From: Sphingomonas sp. CCH10-B3
GTDB taxonomy: Bacteria > Pseudomonadota > Alphaproteobacteria > Sphingomonadales > Sphingomonadaceae
DNA: 64,000 bases
Direction: 5' to 3'
Assembly: GCF_001556185.1 (NCBI RefSeq)
Contig: NZ_LSIJ01000105.1
Span: forward strand, 80,435 to 144,434
Positions within the stretch are counted from its first letter, which is position 1; the number at the start of each line of letters is the position of its first letter. A model generated the notes under the pieces. That model ran no database searches and was not told the DNA's origin. It saw only the letters and a program-made list of their open reading frames with translations. Of this stretch, positions 43,167 through 52,944 are shown piece by piece. Both the position numbers and the translations under genes were made by a program.

Positions 43167-45761
43167 CTAGTCCGCCAAGCTCCGCGACGCCTGTTCATAG
43201 CTGTCGCGCGACAGCCCCGGCGCCGCCAATATGCGCTCCAGTTCCGCGCGCATCAGCGCCGCGCGGTCGGCCGTGAACCGCTTCCACCGGCCGAGCGGTG
43301 GCAGCAGCTTTGCGGCGGTCTGCGGGTTGATCCGGTCGAGCGCGATCAGCTGATCGGCGACGAAGCGATAGCCGCGCCCATCGGCAGCATGGAACGCGCG
43401 CTGATTGACGCTGAAGGCACCCACCAGCGCCCGCGCGCGATTGGGATTGGTGAGCGTGAAATCACGGTGACGGGCAAGCTCGACCACAGTGTCGAGCGTG
43501 TCGTCGCGGCTCGACAGCGCCTGAGTCGAAAACCATTTGTCGAGCACCAGCGCATTGTCCGAATAGCGGTTGTAGAAAATGTCGAGCGCGGCGATCCGCG
43601 TGTTCGAATTGCCGTTCGCCAGCGTGGACAGCGCGCCCTGGCGATCGGTCATATTGTCAGCCGCTTCGAACTGGCGGAAGGCGATGTCGGCGGCGTCGCC
43701 CGCACCGCTGGCGGCGATATAGCCAAGCGCGACGCTCTTCAGTCGCCGCAATCCCTTGGCTTCGGGCGTATATTCGAACGCGCCGGTGGCCGATGCCCGC
43801 GCATAGGCCGCGCGCCAGTCGGCCTCGAGCGTCTTGCCGAGATCGCGGCGCAGCGCTTCACGCGCGCGGAACACGGCGTCGGGATCGACGACGGGCAATT
43901 GGTCGCCAATGAAGGCTTCGGACGGCAGCAGTACGGCCTCGGCAATGAAGGCCGGGTCGAGTGCCGGGCTCCGCAGCGTTTCGCGCACAGCGGCGATCAC
44001 CGCGCCATGCTCGCCGCGCCCGTGGGCGATGCTCGTCACCAGCGTGTCGAGCATCAGCTGCTGCATCGCTTCATAGCGCGCAAAGGGATCGTCATCATGC
44101 GCCGAAAGCAGCGCCAGCTCGATCGCCGAGCGATCGGTCTCGATCGTCACCGGCGCCGAAAACTGCCGGTTGATCGACAGCAGCGGCGGCTCGTCGACGC
44201 CGGCAAAGTCGATCGACTGTTCGGCCCCTGTCAGCAGCACCAGCTGCTCATCGCCGATCGGCTGGCCGCTCGCGCTGCCGAACAGCTTGACGCGGACCGG
44301 CAGCACCATTGGCGCCTTGACCGGCTGGCCAGGCGTCGGCGCGATCGATTGGGTGAGCGTCAGCGTGGCGGCGCGTGCCGAGACATCGTGGCGAAGCGAC
44401 GCCGTGATCTTGGGCGTGCCGGCCTGGCTGTACCAGAGGCGGAACTGCGCCAGATCGACGCCGCTGGCGGCCTCCATGCTTGCGACGAAATCCTCGCAGG
44501 TTGCCGCCGTCCCATCGAAGCGATCGAAATAAAGATCGGTCCCGGCGCGGAACTTCTCGGGTCCGAGAATCGTCGCCATCATGCGGATGACTTCGGCGCC
44601 CTTGTTATAAATCGTCGCGGTATAGAAATTCGAGATTTCGATATAGCTTTCGGGGCGGATCGGATGCGCGAGCGGCCCCGCATCCTCGGGGAATTGCGCG
44701 GCGCGCAGCGCGCGGACATCCTCGATCCGCTTGACCGCCGCCGATCCCTGGTCGGCGGAAAATTGCTGATCGCGAAAGACGGTGAAGCCTTCCTTCAGCG
44801 ACAGCTGGAACCAGTCGCGGCAGGTAACGCGATTGCCCGACCAATTGTGGAAATATTCATGCGCGACGACAGCGGCGATCGCGTCATAATCATAATCGGT
44901 CGCGGTATCGGCATCGGCAAGGATGTAGCGGCTGTTGAAAATGTTCAGCCCCTTGTTCTCCATCGCGCCGAAATTGAAATCGTCGACCGCGACGATGTTG
45001 AAGACGTCGAGGTCATAGGCGCGCCCATAGACGTCCTCGTCCCATTTCATCGCCGTTTGCAGCGCGGCAAGCGCGTGGTCGGTCTTGGGCAGATCACCAG
45101 CGCGCACCCAGATGCCGAGTTGGACGCTGCGTCCGTCCATCGTCGTGAACGTCGCGCGGTTGGCGGCCAGATCACCCGCGACCATCGCGAACAGATAGCA
45201 GGGCTTGGGATAGGGATCGTGCCATTCGGCCCAGTGACGGCCATCATCAAGGTCGCCCGACGCGACCGGATCGCCATTGGCGAGCAGCACCGGATAGCGC
45301 GCCTTGTCCGCCGTCATCCGCACCCGGTAGCGGCTCAGAATGTCGGGACGGTCAGGGAAGAAGGTGATCCGGCGAAAGCCCTCGGCCTCGCACTGGGTGC
45401 AGAGCAGGCCGCCCGAGGCATAGAGCCCCATAAGCTGGGTGTTGCGTTCGGGCGCGATCTCGACTTCGGTCTCGATGACATGCCGCTCGCCGTCGAGCGC
45501 GATCACCAGCGCGCCGTGATCGAGCGACCAGCCATCGCTCTCGGCACCGTCGACGCGCACGCTGATCGGTGTCAGCCCGCCGCCGTCGAGCCGCAGCGGC
45601 CCGGCATCGGCGGCGGCGCGCACCACTTCGAGCCGCGCGCGCACGCGCGTCGCGATCGAATCGAGAGCGAAATCGAGCGCAATCTCGGGCACGTGCCACT
45701 CGGGCGGGCGATAGGCGTCGCGGCGCGTGACGGTCGGCAGGGCAGCATTTGCATCGAGCAT
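43167..45761 (-). CDS. pepN: Aminopeptidase N (M1 family)
   Basis: 864 residues. The zinc site is HEYFHNW (301-305 for HEYFH) with a downstream glutamate in LKEGFTVF, and the substrate-binding motif GAMEN is at 265-269. It removes N-terminal residues from peptides in the cytosol. The ATG at 45761 (MLDANAALPTVTRRDAYRPP) matches the usual N-terminus of this clade better than the codon 69 nt upstream. Confidence 0.94.
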   Translation of the reverse strand: MLDANAALPTVTRRDAYRPPEWHVPEIALDFALDSIATRVRARLEVVRAAADAGPLRLDGGGLTPISVRVDGAESDGWSLDHGALVIALDGERHVIETEVEIAPERNTQLMGLYASGGLLCTQCEAEGFRRITFFPDRPDILSRYRVRMTADKARYPVLLANGDPVASGDLDDGRHWAEWHDPYPKPCYLFAMVAGDLAANRATFTTMDGRSVQLGIWVRAGDLPKTDHALAALQTAMKWDEDVYGRAYDLDVFNIVAVDDFNFGAMENKGLNIFNSRYILADADTATDYDYDAIAAVVAHEYFHNWSGNRVTCRDWFQLSLKEGFTVFRDQQFSADQGSAAVKRIEDVRALRAAQFPEDAGPLAHPIRPESYIEISNFYTATIYNKGAEVIRMMATILGPEKFRAGTDLYFDRFDGTAATCEDFVASMEAASGVDLAQFRLWYSQAGTPKITASLRHDVSARAATLTLTQSIAPTPGQPVKAPMVLPVRVKLFGSASGQPIGDEQLVLLTGAEQSIDFAGVDEPPLLSINRQFSAPVTIETDRSAIELALLSAHDDDPFARYEAMQQLMLDTLVTSIAHGRGEHGAVIAAVRETLRSPALDPAFIAEAVLLPSEAFIGDQLPVVDPDAVFRAREALRRDLGKTLEADWRAAYARASATGAFEYTPEAKGLRRLKSVALGYIAASGAGDAADIAFRQFEAADNMTDRQGALSTLANGNSNTRIAALDIFYNRYSDNALVLDKWFSTQALSSRDDTLDTVVELARHRDFTLTNPNRARALVGAFSVNQRAFHAADGRGYRFVADQLIALDRINPQTAAKLLPPLGRWKRFTADRAALMRAELERILAAPGLSRDSYEQASRSLAD

Positions 45762-45843
45762 ATCCGCCAAATAGGGTGCACCGCTGGCGCTTGCCAATGA
45801 ATTCGCCCGCAAGGTAGCCGGTTGCACCAATGGGAGACGGCCG

Positions 45844-46683
45844 ATGCCGGTGATGCTGATCTTTGGCCTCGGCTACACTGCGGGACGGATCGCCGCCCAG
45901 CTGCGCGCGCAGGAATGGCGGGTGATCGGCACCAGCCGCAGCGGCCGCGACGACACGATCGATTGGGACGATCAATCGGCAATCGAGGCCGAACTCGCGC
46001 GCGCCGATGCCGTGCTGAGCTCGGTGCCGCCCGAGGGCGACGGCGATCCGGTGCTCGCCCGCCATGCCGATGCGGTGCGGCGCGTGCGCTGGGCAGGCTA
46101 TTTGTCGTCGACCGGCGTCTATGGCGATACCGGCGGCGCGTGGGTCGATGAAAGCGCCCCCGTCGGCGGGCGCCGGTCAGCGCGCAACGACGCCGATCGC
46201 GGCTGGCGCGAACTTGGCGCACGCGTGTTCCGGCTACCGGGCATCTATGGCCCGGGGCGGTCGGCGCTCGACCGGGTGGCCGAGGGGCGCGCGCACCGGA
46301 TCGACCTGCCGGGTCAGGTGTTCAGCCGGGTCCATGTCGACGATATCGCGCGCGGCGTGATCGCCGCGCTCGGCGCGCCGCCGGGTGCCTATAATCTCGC
46401 CGATGATCGCCCCTGTAGCCAGAACGAGGTGATCGACTTCGCCTGCCGGTTGCTCGGTCGCGCGCTGCCGCCGCTGCAGACGATGGACGAAGCCGCCCTG
46501 TCGCCGATGGCGCGCAGCTTCTATGCCGAAAACCGCCGCGTCGCGAATGGGAAGGCCAAGCGCGTGCTTGGCTGGCAGCCCGCCTATCCCGATTATCGCG
46601 AGGGTCTGCGCGCCCTGAGTGCGATGACGAGCCCCGACAGCGCCAGCACCGATCCGGCGACCGCCAGCCCTGACCAGCGATAG
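45844..46683 (+). CDS. NAD-dependent epimerase/dehydratase-like protein (YeeZ-like)
   Basis: 279 residues. The Rossmann start is MPVMLIFGLGYTAGRIAAQL. A degraded YxxxK-type region (STGVYGDTGG) and SRVHVDDIARGVIAAL fit the extended SDR/YeeZ family. Substrate unknown. Its last 91 nt are antisense to the end of the EamA gene. Confidence 0.8.
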   Translation: MPVMLIFGLGYTAGRIAAQLRAQEWRVIGTSRSGRDDTIDWDDQSAIEAELARADAVLSSVPPEGDGDPVLARHADAVRRVRWAGYLSSTGVYGDTGGAWVDESAPVGGRRSARNDADRGWRELGARVFRLPGIYGPGRSALDRVAEGRAHRIDLPGQVFSRVHVDDIARGVIAALGAPPGAYNLADDRPCSQNEVIDFACRLLGRALPPLQTMDEAALSPMARSFYAENRRVANGKAKRVLGWQPAYPDYREGLRALSAMTSPDSASTDPATASPDQR

Positions 46684-47510
46684 CCTTCGAACAGCGTCGA
46701 CAGCAGCATCGCGATGACCGGCACGATCACGCTCGAATAGGCGGCCTTGGCAGGGCCGATCACGCGCAGGATGCCGAAATAGAGGGTGAAAGCGACCGCC
46801 GAGGCGATCAGGCCGAGATAAAGGATGCCGATCAGATAGCCCGCGCGCCATTCGATCACTGGCGGCCCGGTGAGGCTGAACGCAATCGCTGCGTCGACAC
46901 CCGCCCCGAGCAACATCGCGATGCCGAGCGTCGCCACCATCGGATAGCGGCGCGCGGTCTCGGTCGCCTGAAGGACATTGGCGATCGACGCCGACATCAC
47001 CCCGGCCAGCGTCCACGCCACCCCTGCAATCGATGCGGTGGGACCGTGCGGATCGCTCCGCGCTTCGTGGACGAACAGCAAAGTCACGCCGGCCATCGCC
47101 ACGCCCGAGCCGATCAGCAATTGCCGCCCGAGCTGCTGGCCGAGGAAAACGCGCCCCAAGATCGCATTGGGCACCAGCAGCAGCGCGAACACGACGGCGA
47201 CCAGCCCCGAGGTAATGAAACCCTCGGCGCGGTAGACGAAGTTGAAGTTGAAGCAGAATTGCAGCACGGCCAGCGCCGCTGCGAACGCCCAGCCGCGCGC
47301 ATCGAGCCGGAAGCGCTCACCGCGCACCAGCGCATAGGCAACCATCGCGATGCCCGCGACGAGGAAACGATAGGTGACCGACCAACTCGGCGGCACCGTG
47401 CCCAGCTGGTCGCGGATGACGATCCACGTCGATCCCCAGATCAGCGTGACGATCGCAAACGGAATCAGGATCGCCAGCCGCGTCGATTGGGGCGGCGGCG
47501 GCTCGCTCAC
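46593..47510 (-). CDS. EamA/DMT-family permease
   Basis: 305 residues, ten membrane segments in two EamA repeats (AIVTLIWGSTWIVIRDQLGT; VFALLLVPNAILGRVFLGQ). Drug/metabolite exporters of this type often move amino acids. It starts at GTG overlapping the threonine aldolase stop by GTGA, so the two are co-translated. That would suit export or balance of threonine/glycine-type metabolites, but this is inference. Confidence 0.85.
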   Translation of the reverse strand: MSEPPPPQSTRLAILIPFAIVTLIWGSTWIVIRDQLGTVPPSWSVTYRFLVAGIAMVAYALVRGERFRLDARGWAFAAALAVLQFCFNFNFVYRAEGFITSGLVAVVFALLLVPNAILGRVFLGQQLGRQLLIGSGVAMAGVTLLFVHEARSDPHGPTASIAGVAWTLAGVMSASIANVLQATETARRYPMVATLGIAMLLGAGVDAAIAFSLTGPPVIEWRAGYLIGILYLGLIASAVAFTLYFGILRVIGPAKAAYSSVIVPVIAMLLSTLFEGYRWSGLAVAGSVLALSGLVIALRARRPSR

Positions 47511-48508
47511 AGTCTTGCGATCGCGTCGGCGGCCGGGCGGATTTCTTCAGCCGACTGGTTCCACGACACCACCAGCCGCGCCTCGCCCGGCCCCCAATCG
47601 TAGAAATCGAAGCCGAGCGCGCGCAGGCGGGCCGCTTCGTCGGCGGTCACTTTCAGGAAGACTTCATTGGCCTCGACCGGGTGGATCAGCCGGTCGTCGG
47701 CGGCTGCGGCCAGCATTGCTGCTCCGGCATTGGCCGCGCGGGCATTGCGCAGCCAGACATCGTCGTCGAGCATCGCCAGCACCTGCGCGGCGAGATAGCG
47801 ACCCTTCGACAACAGCATTCCGGCGCGCTTGCGGCGATAAAGCGTCGCATCGGCGAGCTCGGGGCGGAAGAACACCAGCAGTTCGGCCAGCATGCCGCCA
47901 TTCTTGATGAAACCGAACGACAGCGCGTCGACACCCGCGCGCCACGTCACCTCGGCAGGCGTGCAGCCGAGAAAGGCAACCGCATTGGCAAAGCGCGCGC
48001 CGTCCATGTGCAGCGCCAGCCCGCGTGCGCGACACAGATCGCCGAGCGCGGCCACCTCATCGGGGCGATAGACCCGGCCATACTCGGTGGCATTGGTGAT
48101 CGACACCGCATGCGGCTGCACCTGATGAACGTCGTTGCGGGTCGCATCGAGTACTGCCTGCACGCTGGCGACGCTCAGCTTGGCGCCGTCGCCCTCGGCC
48201 AGCAGCAGCTTGGCACCGTGGGTGTAGAATTCGGGCGCGCCGCATTCGTCATTCTGGATATGCGCGTCGCGGTGGCAGATGATCGCGCCGTGCGGCGGGC
48301 ACATCGCGGCAAGCGCCAGACAATTGGCGGCGGTGCCCGACGGCACCCACAATGCCCGCACGCCCGTTTCGAACAGCGCCGAGAGGCGCGCGTCGAGCAT
48401 CTTGCTCCACGCGTCGCCATCATAAGCGGTGTCCATCACATTGGCGGTCGCCAGCGCGGCCAGCACTTCGGGGCAGGCAGGCGCTGCATTGTCGGAGAAG
48501 AAGCGCAT
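47507..48508 (-). CDS. Low-specificity threonine aldolase / beta-eliminating lyase
   Basis: 333 residues of PLP fold type I. PLP lysine Lys202 is in SFGFIKNGGM. Other contacts are VPSGTAANCLALAA for the phosphate cup and LHMDGARFANA for the PLP nitrogen Asp. It cleaves beta-hydroxy amino acids such as L-threonine or L-allo-threonine to glycine and an aldehyde. Confidence 0.88.
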   Translation of the reverse strand: MRFFSDNAAPACPEVLAALATANVMDTAYDGDAWSKMLDARLSALFETGVRALWVPSGTAANCLALAAMCPPHGAIICHRDAHIQNDECGAPEFYTHGAKLLLAEGDGAKLSVASVQAVLDATRNDVHQVQPHAVSITNATEYGRVYRPDEVAALGDLCRARGLALHMDGARFANAVAFLGCTPAEVTWRAGVDALSFGFIKNGGMLAELLVFFRPELADATLYRRKRAGMLLSKGRYLAAQVLAMLDDDVWLRNARAANAGAAMLAAAADDRLIHPVEANEVFLKVTADEAARLRALGFDFYDWGPGEARLVVSWNQSAEEIRPAADAIARL

Positions 48509-48560
48509 GCGCCGCCCCTTGCGGGCGCGGGCGCGCTACGTCAACCGCGGCGTTGGTAGG

Positions 48561-50666
48561 TCATTGTTCGCGTCCACGCGGCGGGGGTGGCGGTGCATCG
48601 GCGTCTGGCGCCAGCGGATCGCGCTTGTCGGCGGGCGCGGGCTTCACCGCGATGCTGCCGTCGCGACCGATTTTCAGGTTCAGCCCAAAGCCGTTGATCT
48701 CGCCTTCAACGGGCAAGGTGCCGTTGTCGATCAGATCGCCGACCGGATCGGGCAGGTCGATGGCGTCCGGGTCAACCTCAATCGGCGCGCTTGCCTTGGC
48801 ACTGACGCCGAGCGCACTCGACATGAAATCCCGCCAGATCCGCGCAGGAATGCCGCCGCCCGACAGCCCAGGATTGGGCGAATTGTCATCATTGCCGACC
48901 CACACGCCCACCACCAGATCGCCGGCAAAGCCCAGAAACAGCGCGTCGCGATTGTCCTGGCTGGTCCCGGTCTTGCCGAAGCTGTCGATGTCGAGCGCGG
49001 CCTGTCGCCCGGTGCCTTCGTTGATCGAAGCGTTGAGCAATTCCTTCAGCTGCTCCTGCGTCCGCCCGCTCAGGCTGTGCGAGCGGTTGCCGAGAAACTC
49101 CATCCAGCTGCGCTCCTGCGACGCTTCGAGGCCATGCGGCCGCACCGGATAGGCACCCGCCGCGACCGCCGCATAGGCCGCCGTCAGTTCGAGCAGCGAG
49201 GTATTGGCGGTACCGAGCGCAATCGTCGCCTCGCTGGGCAGCGGCGTCGAAATCCCCAGATCGCGCGCCGCCTGGATGACCCGGCCGACGCCGACCTGCT
49301 GCGTCAGCCGCGCAGCCGCGACATTCGACGATCGCGCAAACGCCTCACGCAGCGTAATCTCGCCGCGGTAGCGCCCGTCGTTGTTCTTCGGGCTCCATGT
49401 GCCGATCGTCACCGGTTCGTCGAGCACCATCGATTCGGGGGTCATCCCGCCGCGCAGCGCCGCCAGATAGACGAACAGCTTGAACGCCGAGCCTGCCTGC
49501 CGCTGCGCTTGCGTCGCGCGGTTGAACGGGCTGTCGGCATAGGATTTGCCGCCGACCATCGCCACGACGCGGCCGTCCGGGCGCATTGCGACGATCGCGA
49601 CCTGTGCCTTGCGCAGCCCGGCGCGGCGCACGGCGCGTTCGGCGGCGCGCTGCAACCGCGCGTCGAGTGTCGTCGTCACCTGCGTCTCGGCGGTGATGGC
49701 GCCGGCCTGATCGCGCGCGGCCGGCAGCACCCAGTCGGCGAAATAGGAGCCGTTGGGGAGCGGCGCGACGCGATCGACCCGCAGCCGCGCCGGGGCGACA
49801 CGCGCTGCCTCGCGCTCGGTAAGGAAATCGGCGGCGACCATCGCCCCGACGACGAGCTTTTGCCGCGCGCGTGCACCGCTGAGATTGCCGGTCGGCGCCA
49901 GCCGCGACGGCGCCTTGACCAGCCCTGCGAGCATCGCCGCCTGCCCGACCGTCAGTCGCGCGGGCGGCGTGCTGAAATAATGCCGCGCCGCTGCATCGAG
50001 GCCATAGACATTGTCACCGAAATAGACGTTCGACAGATAGCGCGACAGGATCTCGTCCTTGGTGAGCCACGCCTCGAGCCAGAAGGCGATCATGACTTCG
50101 CGCAGCTTGCGACCGGCAGTGCGATCGGAATCGAGAAAGGCATTCTTCGCCAGCTGCTGAGTGATGGTACTGCCGCCTTCGCGCAGGCCCCGCGCGGCGA
50201 GGTTATGCACCATCGCCCGGCCAATTCCCCAGGGATCGACGCCCCAGTGGCGATAGAAGCGCCGGTCCTCGATCGCGAGAAAGGCCTGCGCGACATGCGG
50301 AGGGAGCGTCTTCACATCGACCGGCTTGCCGATCGTGGCGCCACGCCGCGCAATCGGCGTGCGCCCGTCGGCGGCGAGCAAGGTAATGCTGGGCGGCGTG
50401 ATCGGCTCGAGCGATTTCGACAGCGGCGCAGTGATCGCCAGCCACGCGACCGCGACGCAGAATAATATGATCAGCGCCGCGATCCCACGCGCCACCCAGC
50501 GCCAGCGACGGCGGCGGCGCGGCGGCGGCGCTTGCTCGGGCTGGTCGTCTTCATAAGCGTCGTCAACCCAGTCGTCGTCGGGCGGGGGCATGCCGCCCGT
50601 CAGTTCGAGCGGCGCATCGTCGGGCGCGTCGCGGCTGTTGCGGAAATCGAAAAAACCGGTGCGCAT
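48561..50666 (-). CDS. Class A penicillin-binding protein (PBP1-type)
   Basis: 701 residues. A proline/arginine-rich cytosolic N-terminus is followed by one membrane segment (GIAALIILFCVAVAWLAI). The GT51 glycosyltransferase domain has EDRRFYRHWGVDPWG and GGSTITQQLAKN. The transpeptidase domain has SAFK (SxxK), SSN and KTGTS. A His/Pro-poor, proline-rich tail ends in PPPPPRGREQ. The start at MRTGFFDF has AAGG upstream. It polymerises and cross-links peptidoglycan in the periplasm. Confidence 0.93.
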   Translation of the reverse strand: MRTGFFDFRNSRDAPDDAPLELTGGMPPPDDDWVDDAYEDDQPEQAPPPRRRRRWRWVARGIAALIILFCVAVAWLAITAPLSKSLEPITPPSITLLAADGRTPIARRGATIGKPVDVKTLPPHVAQAFLAIEDRRFYRHWGVDPWGIGRAMVHNLAARGLREGGSTITQQLAKNAFLDSDRTAGRKLREVMIAFWLEAWLTKDEILSRYLSNVYFGDNVYGLDAAARHYFSTPPARLTVGQAAMLAGLVKAPSRLAPTGNLSGARARQKLVVGAMVAADFLTEREAARVAPARLRVDRVAPLPNGSYFADWVLPAARDQAGAITAETQVTTTLDARLQRAAERAVRRAGLRKAQVAIVAMRPDGRVVAMVGGKSYADSPFNRATQAQRQAGSAFKLFVYLAALRGGMTPESMVLDEPVTIGTWSPKNNDGRYRGEITLREAFARSSNVAAARLTQQVGVGRVIQAARDLGISTPLPSEATIALGTANTSLLELTAAYAAVAAGAYPVRPHGLEASQERSWMEFLGNRSHSLSGRTQEQLKELLNASINEGTGRQAALDIDSFGKTGTSQDNRDALFLGFAGDLVVGVWVGNDDNSPNPGLSGGGIPARIWRDFMSSALGVSAKASAPIEVDPDAIDLPDPVGDLIDNGTLPVEGEINGFGLNLKIGRDGSIAVKPAPADKRDPLAPDADAPPPPPRGREQ

Positions 50667-50779
50667 TGCCGATGCCTTACCCGACCCGTCGCCGGGCGCC
50701 AACTGTATTATTCATATAATGCACTGTTGGCAAGCCACTGGACGAACAGCCGAGCTTGCCCCAAATCAGGGGCGCAGCA

Positions 50780-51805
50780 ATGTTGCGCGGGGGCCGCCAA
50801 GTGCGAGTGACGATCAAGGACGTGTCGCGCGAAGCCGGCGTGTCGATCAAGACCGTGTCGCGGGTTCTCAACAACGAGAAATATGTCGGCGCCGAAACCC
50901 GCGCGCGCGTGAACGCCGTGGTCGAGCGGCTCAATTTCCGTCCGAGCAGCGCCGCGCGCGTGCTCGCTGGTCGGCGATCGTTCCAGATCGCGCTGATCTG
51001 CGACAATCCCTCGCCCTATTATGTCTATGAAATGCAGTCGGGCGTGCGCGACCGGTGCGAGGAACAAGGCGTGCGGATGATCGCGCAGCCCTATGACCGG
51101 CAATCGTCAAAGCTGATCGACGAGATCGAAAGCCTGATCGATTCGATCCAGATCGACGGGCTGGTGCTGACGCCGCCCGCCACCGATTATCCCGATGTGC
51201 TCGACCTGCTGGCGCGGCGCGGCGTGCGTTTCGTGCGCGTGTCGCCGGGCACCGACGTGATGCTCACCTCATCGGCGTTCATCGACAATGAGCGTGCTGC
51301 CGCCGACATCACGCGCCACCTGATCGCGCTCGGCCACCGCCGGATCGCGCATATCTCGGGCGACCCTGCCTTTGCGGCGAGCGCCCAACGGACCGCGGGG
51401 TATCGGGGCGCGTTGCAGGAGAGCGGCATCGCGGTCGAGCCATCGCTGATCCGCACCGGCAATTTCTATTTCACCTCGGGCGCCGCCGAAGCCGAGGCAC
51501 TGCTGGCGTTGCCCGAGCCACCGACCGCGATTTTCGCGGCCAGCGACGATATGGCGGCCGGCGCGTTGGCAGCGGCGCACCGGCTGGGCGTGCGCGTGCC
51601 CGACGCGCTGTCGATCGCCGGGTTCGACGATACCGCGATCTCGCGCGTCGTCTGGCCGCCGCTGACGACGATCCGCCAGCCGATGCGGCAGATGGCCTAT
51701 GCCGCGACCGACCTGCTGCTGCGCGCGGCCGGCGCGGCGATTGAGCGCCGCGAGTTGCACTATGAGCTCGTCGCGCGCGGATCGACTGCGCGGCCTAGCC
51801 GATGA
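50780..51805 (+). CDS. LacI-family transcriptional regulator
   Basis: 341 residues. The N-terminal HTH (TIKDVSREAGVSIKTVSRVL) and hinge (SSAARVLAGRR) precede a periplasmic-binding-like sensor domain. AGGGG precedes the ATG at 50780. It is divergent from the PBP gene and is the first gene of the putative sulfosugar region, whose two divergent promoters carry similar LacI-type palindromes. Its 3' end overlaps the exporter gene by 11 nt on the other strand. The effector is probably a sugar or sulfosugar; not shown by sequence. Confidence 0.9.
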   Translation: MLRGGRQVRVTIKDVSREAGVSIKTVSRVLNNEKYVGAETRARVNAVVERLNFRPSSAARVLAGRRSFQIALICDNPSPYYVYEMQSGVRDRCEEQGVRMIAQPYDRQSSKLIDEIESLIDSIQIDGLVLTPPATDYPDVLDLLARRGVRFVRVSPGTDVMLTSSAFIDNERAAADITRHLIALGHRRIAHISGDPAFAASAQRTAGYRGALQESGIAVEPSLIRTGNFYFTSGAAEAEALLALPEPPTAIFAASDDMAAGALAAAHRLGVRVPDALSIAGFDDTAISRVVWPPLTTIRQPMRQMAYAATDLLLRAAGAAIERRELHYELVARGSTARPSR

Positions 51806-52853
51806 GGTAAGCCGCCGCGCCGGTCGCGAGCGCGAGCGCGAGCAGGGTCGCCGCGAGGATTACCAGCAGCGGCTGGGGCCCGCCTTCGGTCAACTGGCGC
51901 ATTGGCGAGCGGATCGCCGTCGCGGTCACCGCGCAGGCGAGCATCGCGGTGGCAACCCGCTCGGCAACGCCGGTCGCGACCGCCGGGATCAGCCCGAGCG
52001 AATTGACGCCGGCAAGCGCGAAAAAGCCGATCACGAACCACGGCACTCCCTGCCGCTTGGCCCCGACGCCGTCGGGGCGGAAGAACAGCGCGACGACGGC
52101 GAGCACCGGCGCCAGCAGCGCGACGCGCGTCAGCTTGACGATCGCGGCGATCTCGCCCGCGCCGGTCGAATAGGCATAGCCCGCGCCCAGCGTCTGCGCG
52201 ACATCGTGGATCGACGCGCCGAGCATGAACCCGGCCTTCAGATCGCTCAGCATCAGCAGATGCGCCAGGATCGGGTAGAGCACGAGCGCCGCTGCGCTCA
52301 TCGCCGAGATGCCGACCAGCACCAGCGTCAACTGCCCCTGATTGATGCGCCGCTCGCCGAGGGTCGTCGCCAGCGCAAGCGCTGCCGACGCGCCGCAGAT
52401 CGCCACTGCGCCGCCAGCAAGCACGCCGAACGCATCGCCGAATCCCAATCGCCGCGCGGCGAGCACGCCGGTGCCGATCACCAGCGCGACGATTACCACC
52501 ACCGCGAGCAGGGCGACCGGCCCGAGCGCGGCAATCTGGCCGAAGGTCACGCGCACCCCGACGAGCACGATCCCCCAGCGCAGCAATGATCGCGACGCGA
52601 GCCCCAGTCCGGCACTCAAGCGCGGATCGTCGCTGAGGAAATTGAGCGCGAGGCCAATCAGCAGCGCCATCAGGGTGAGCGGCGCGCCATAATGATCGGA
52701 AATGAAGCCGGCCGCGAGCGTGCCCGCGCCCACCACCAGCAAGCCGGGCAGATAGCCGCGCCAGTCCGCCTTGGGGCTCGGTTCGATGTCGCCATAAAGA
52801 TCGGCGGCCATCGGCAACGGGCGCTTTTCGGGTTTTGCTTGCATCGGCTCCAT
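51795..52853 (-). CDS. YeiH-family putative sulfate/sulfite exporter
   Basis: 352 residues with about ten membrane segments (YLPGLLVVGAGTLAAGFI; ALLAVVVIVALVIGTGVLAA). GGAVAICGASAALALA and GASIHDVAQTLGAGYAYS are the family signatures. The family is named putative sulfate exporter from general knowledge. Its neighbours here (desulfonating monooxygenase, sulfite-oxidase pair) make export of sulfite or sulfate a sensible role. It shares its promoter region and a LacI-type palindrome with the MFS gene. Confidence 0.82.
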   Translation of the reverse strand: MEPMQAKPEKRPLPMAADLYGDIEPSPKADWRGYLPGLLVVGAGTLAAGFISDHYGAPLTLMALLIGLALNFLSDDPRLSAGLGLASRSLLRWGIVLVGVRVTFGQIAALGPVALLAVVVIVALVIGTGVLAARRLGFGDAFGVLAGGAVAICGASAALALATTLGERRINQGQLTLVLVGISAMSAAALVLYPILAHLLMLSDLKAGFMLGASIHDVAQTLGAGYAYSTGAGEIAAIVKLTRVALLAPVLAVVALFFRPDGVGAKRQGVPWFVIGFFALAGVNSLGLIPAVATGVAERVATAMLACAVTATAIRSPMRQLTEGGPQPLLVILAATLLALALATGAAAYLIG

Positions 52854-52904
52854 TGCCCGCCTTCTATCGGCTCTGCCGCAAAGGACTAGCCGGGAAGCGC
52901 TCGG

Positions 52905-52922
52905 TATGACAACGTTATCTTA
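52905..52922. promoter_or_regulatory. Candidate LacI-family operator between exporter and MFS genes
   Basis: TATGACAACGTTATCTTA is a near-palindrome centred on CG (six of eight arm pairs match), the usual shape of LacI-family sites. The half TATGACAACG recurs at 57838, in the other divergent promoter of the cluster. Binding by the LacI protein at 50780 is inferred. Confidence 0.45.
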
Positions 52923-52944
52923 ACGAGACCGGGAGAGGCACGAC

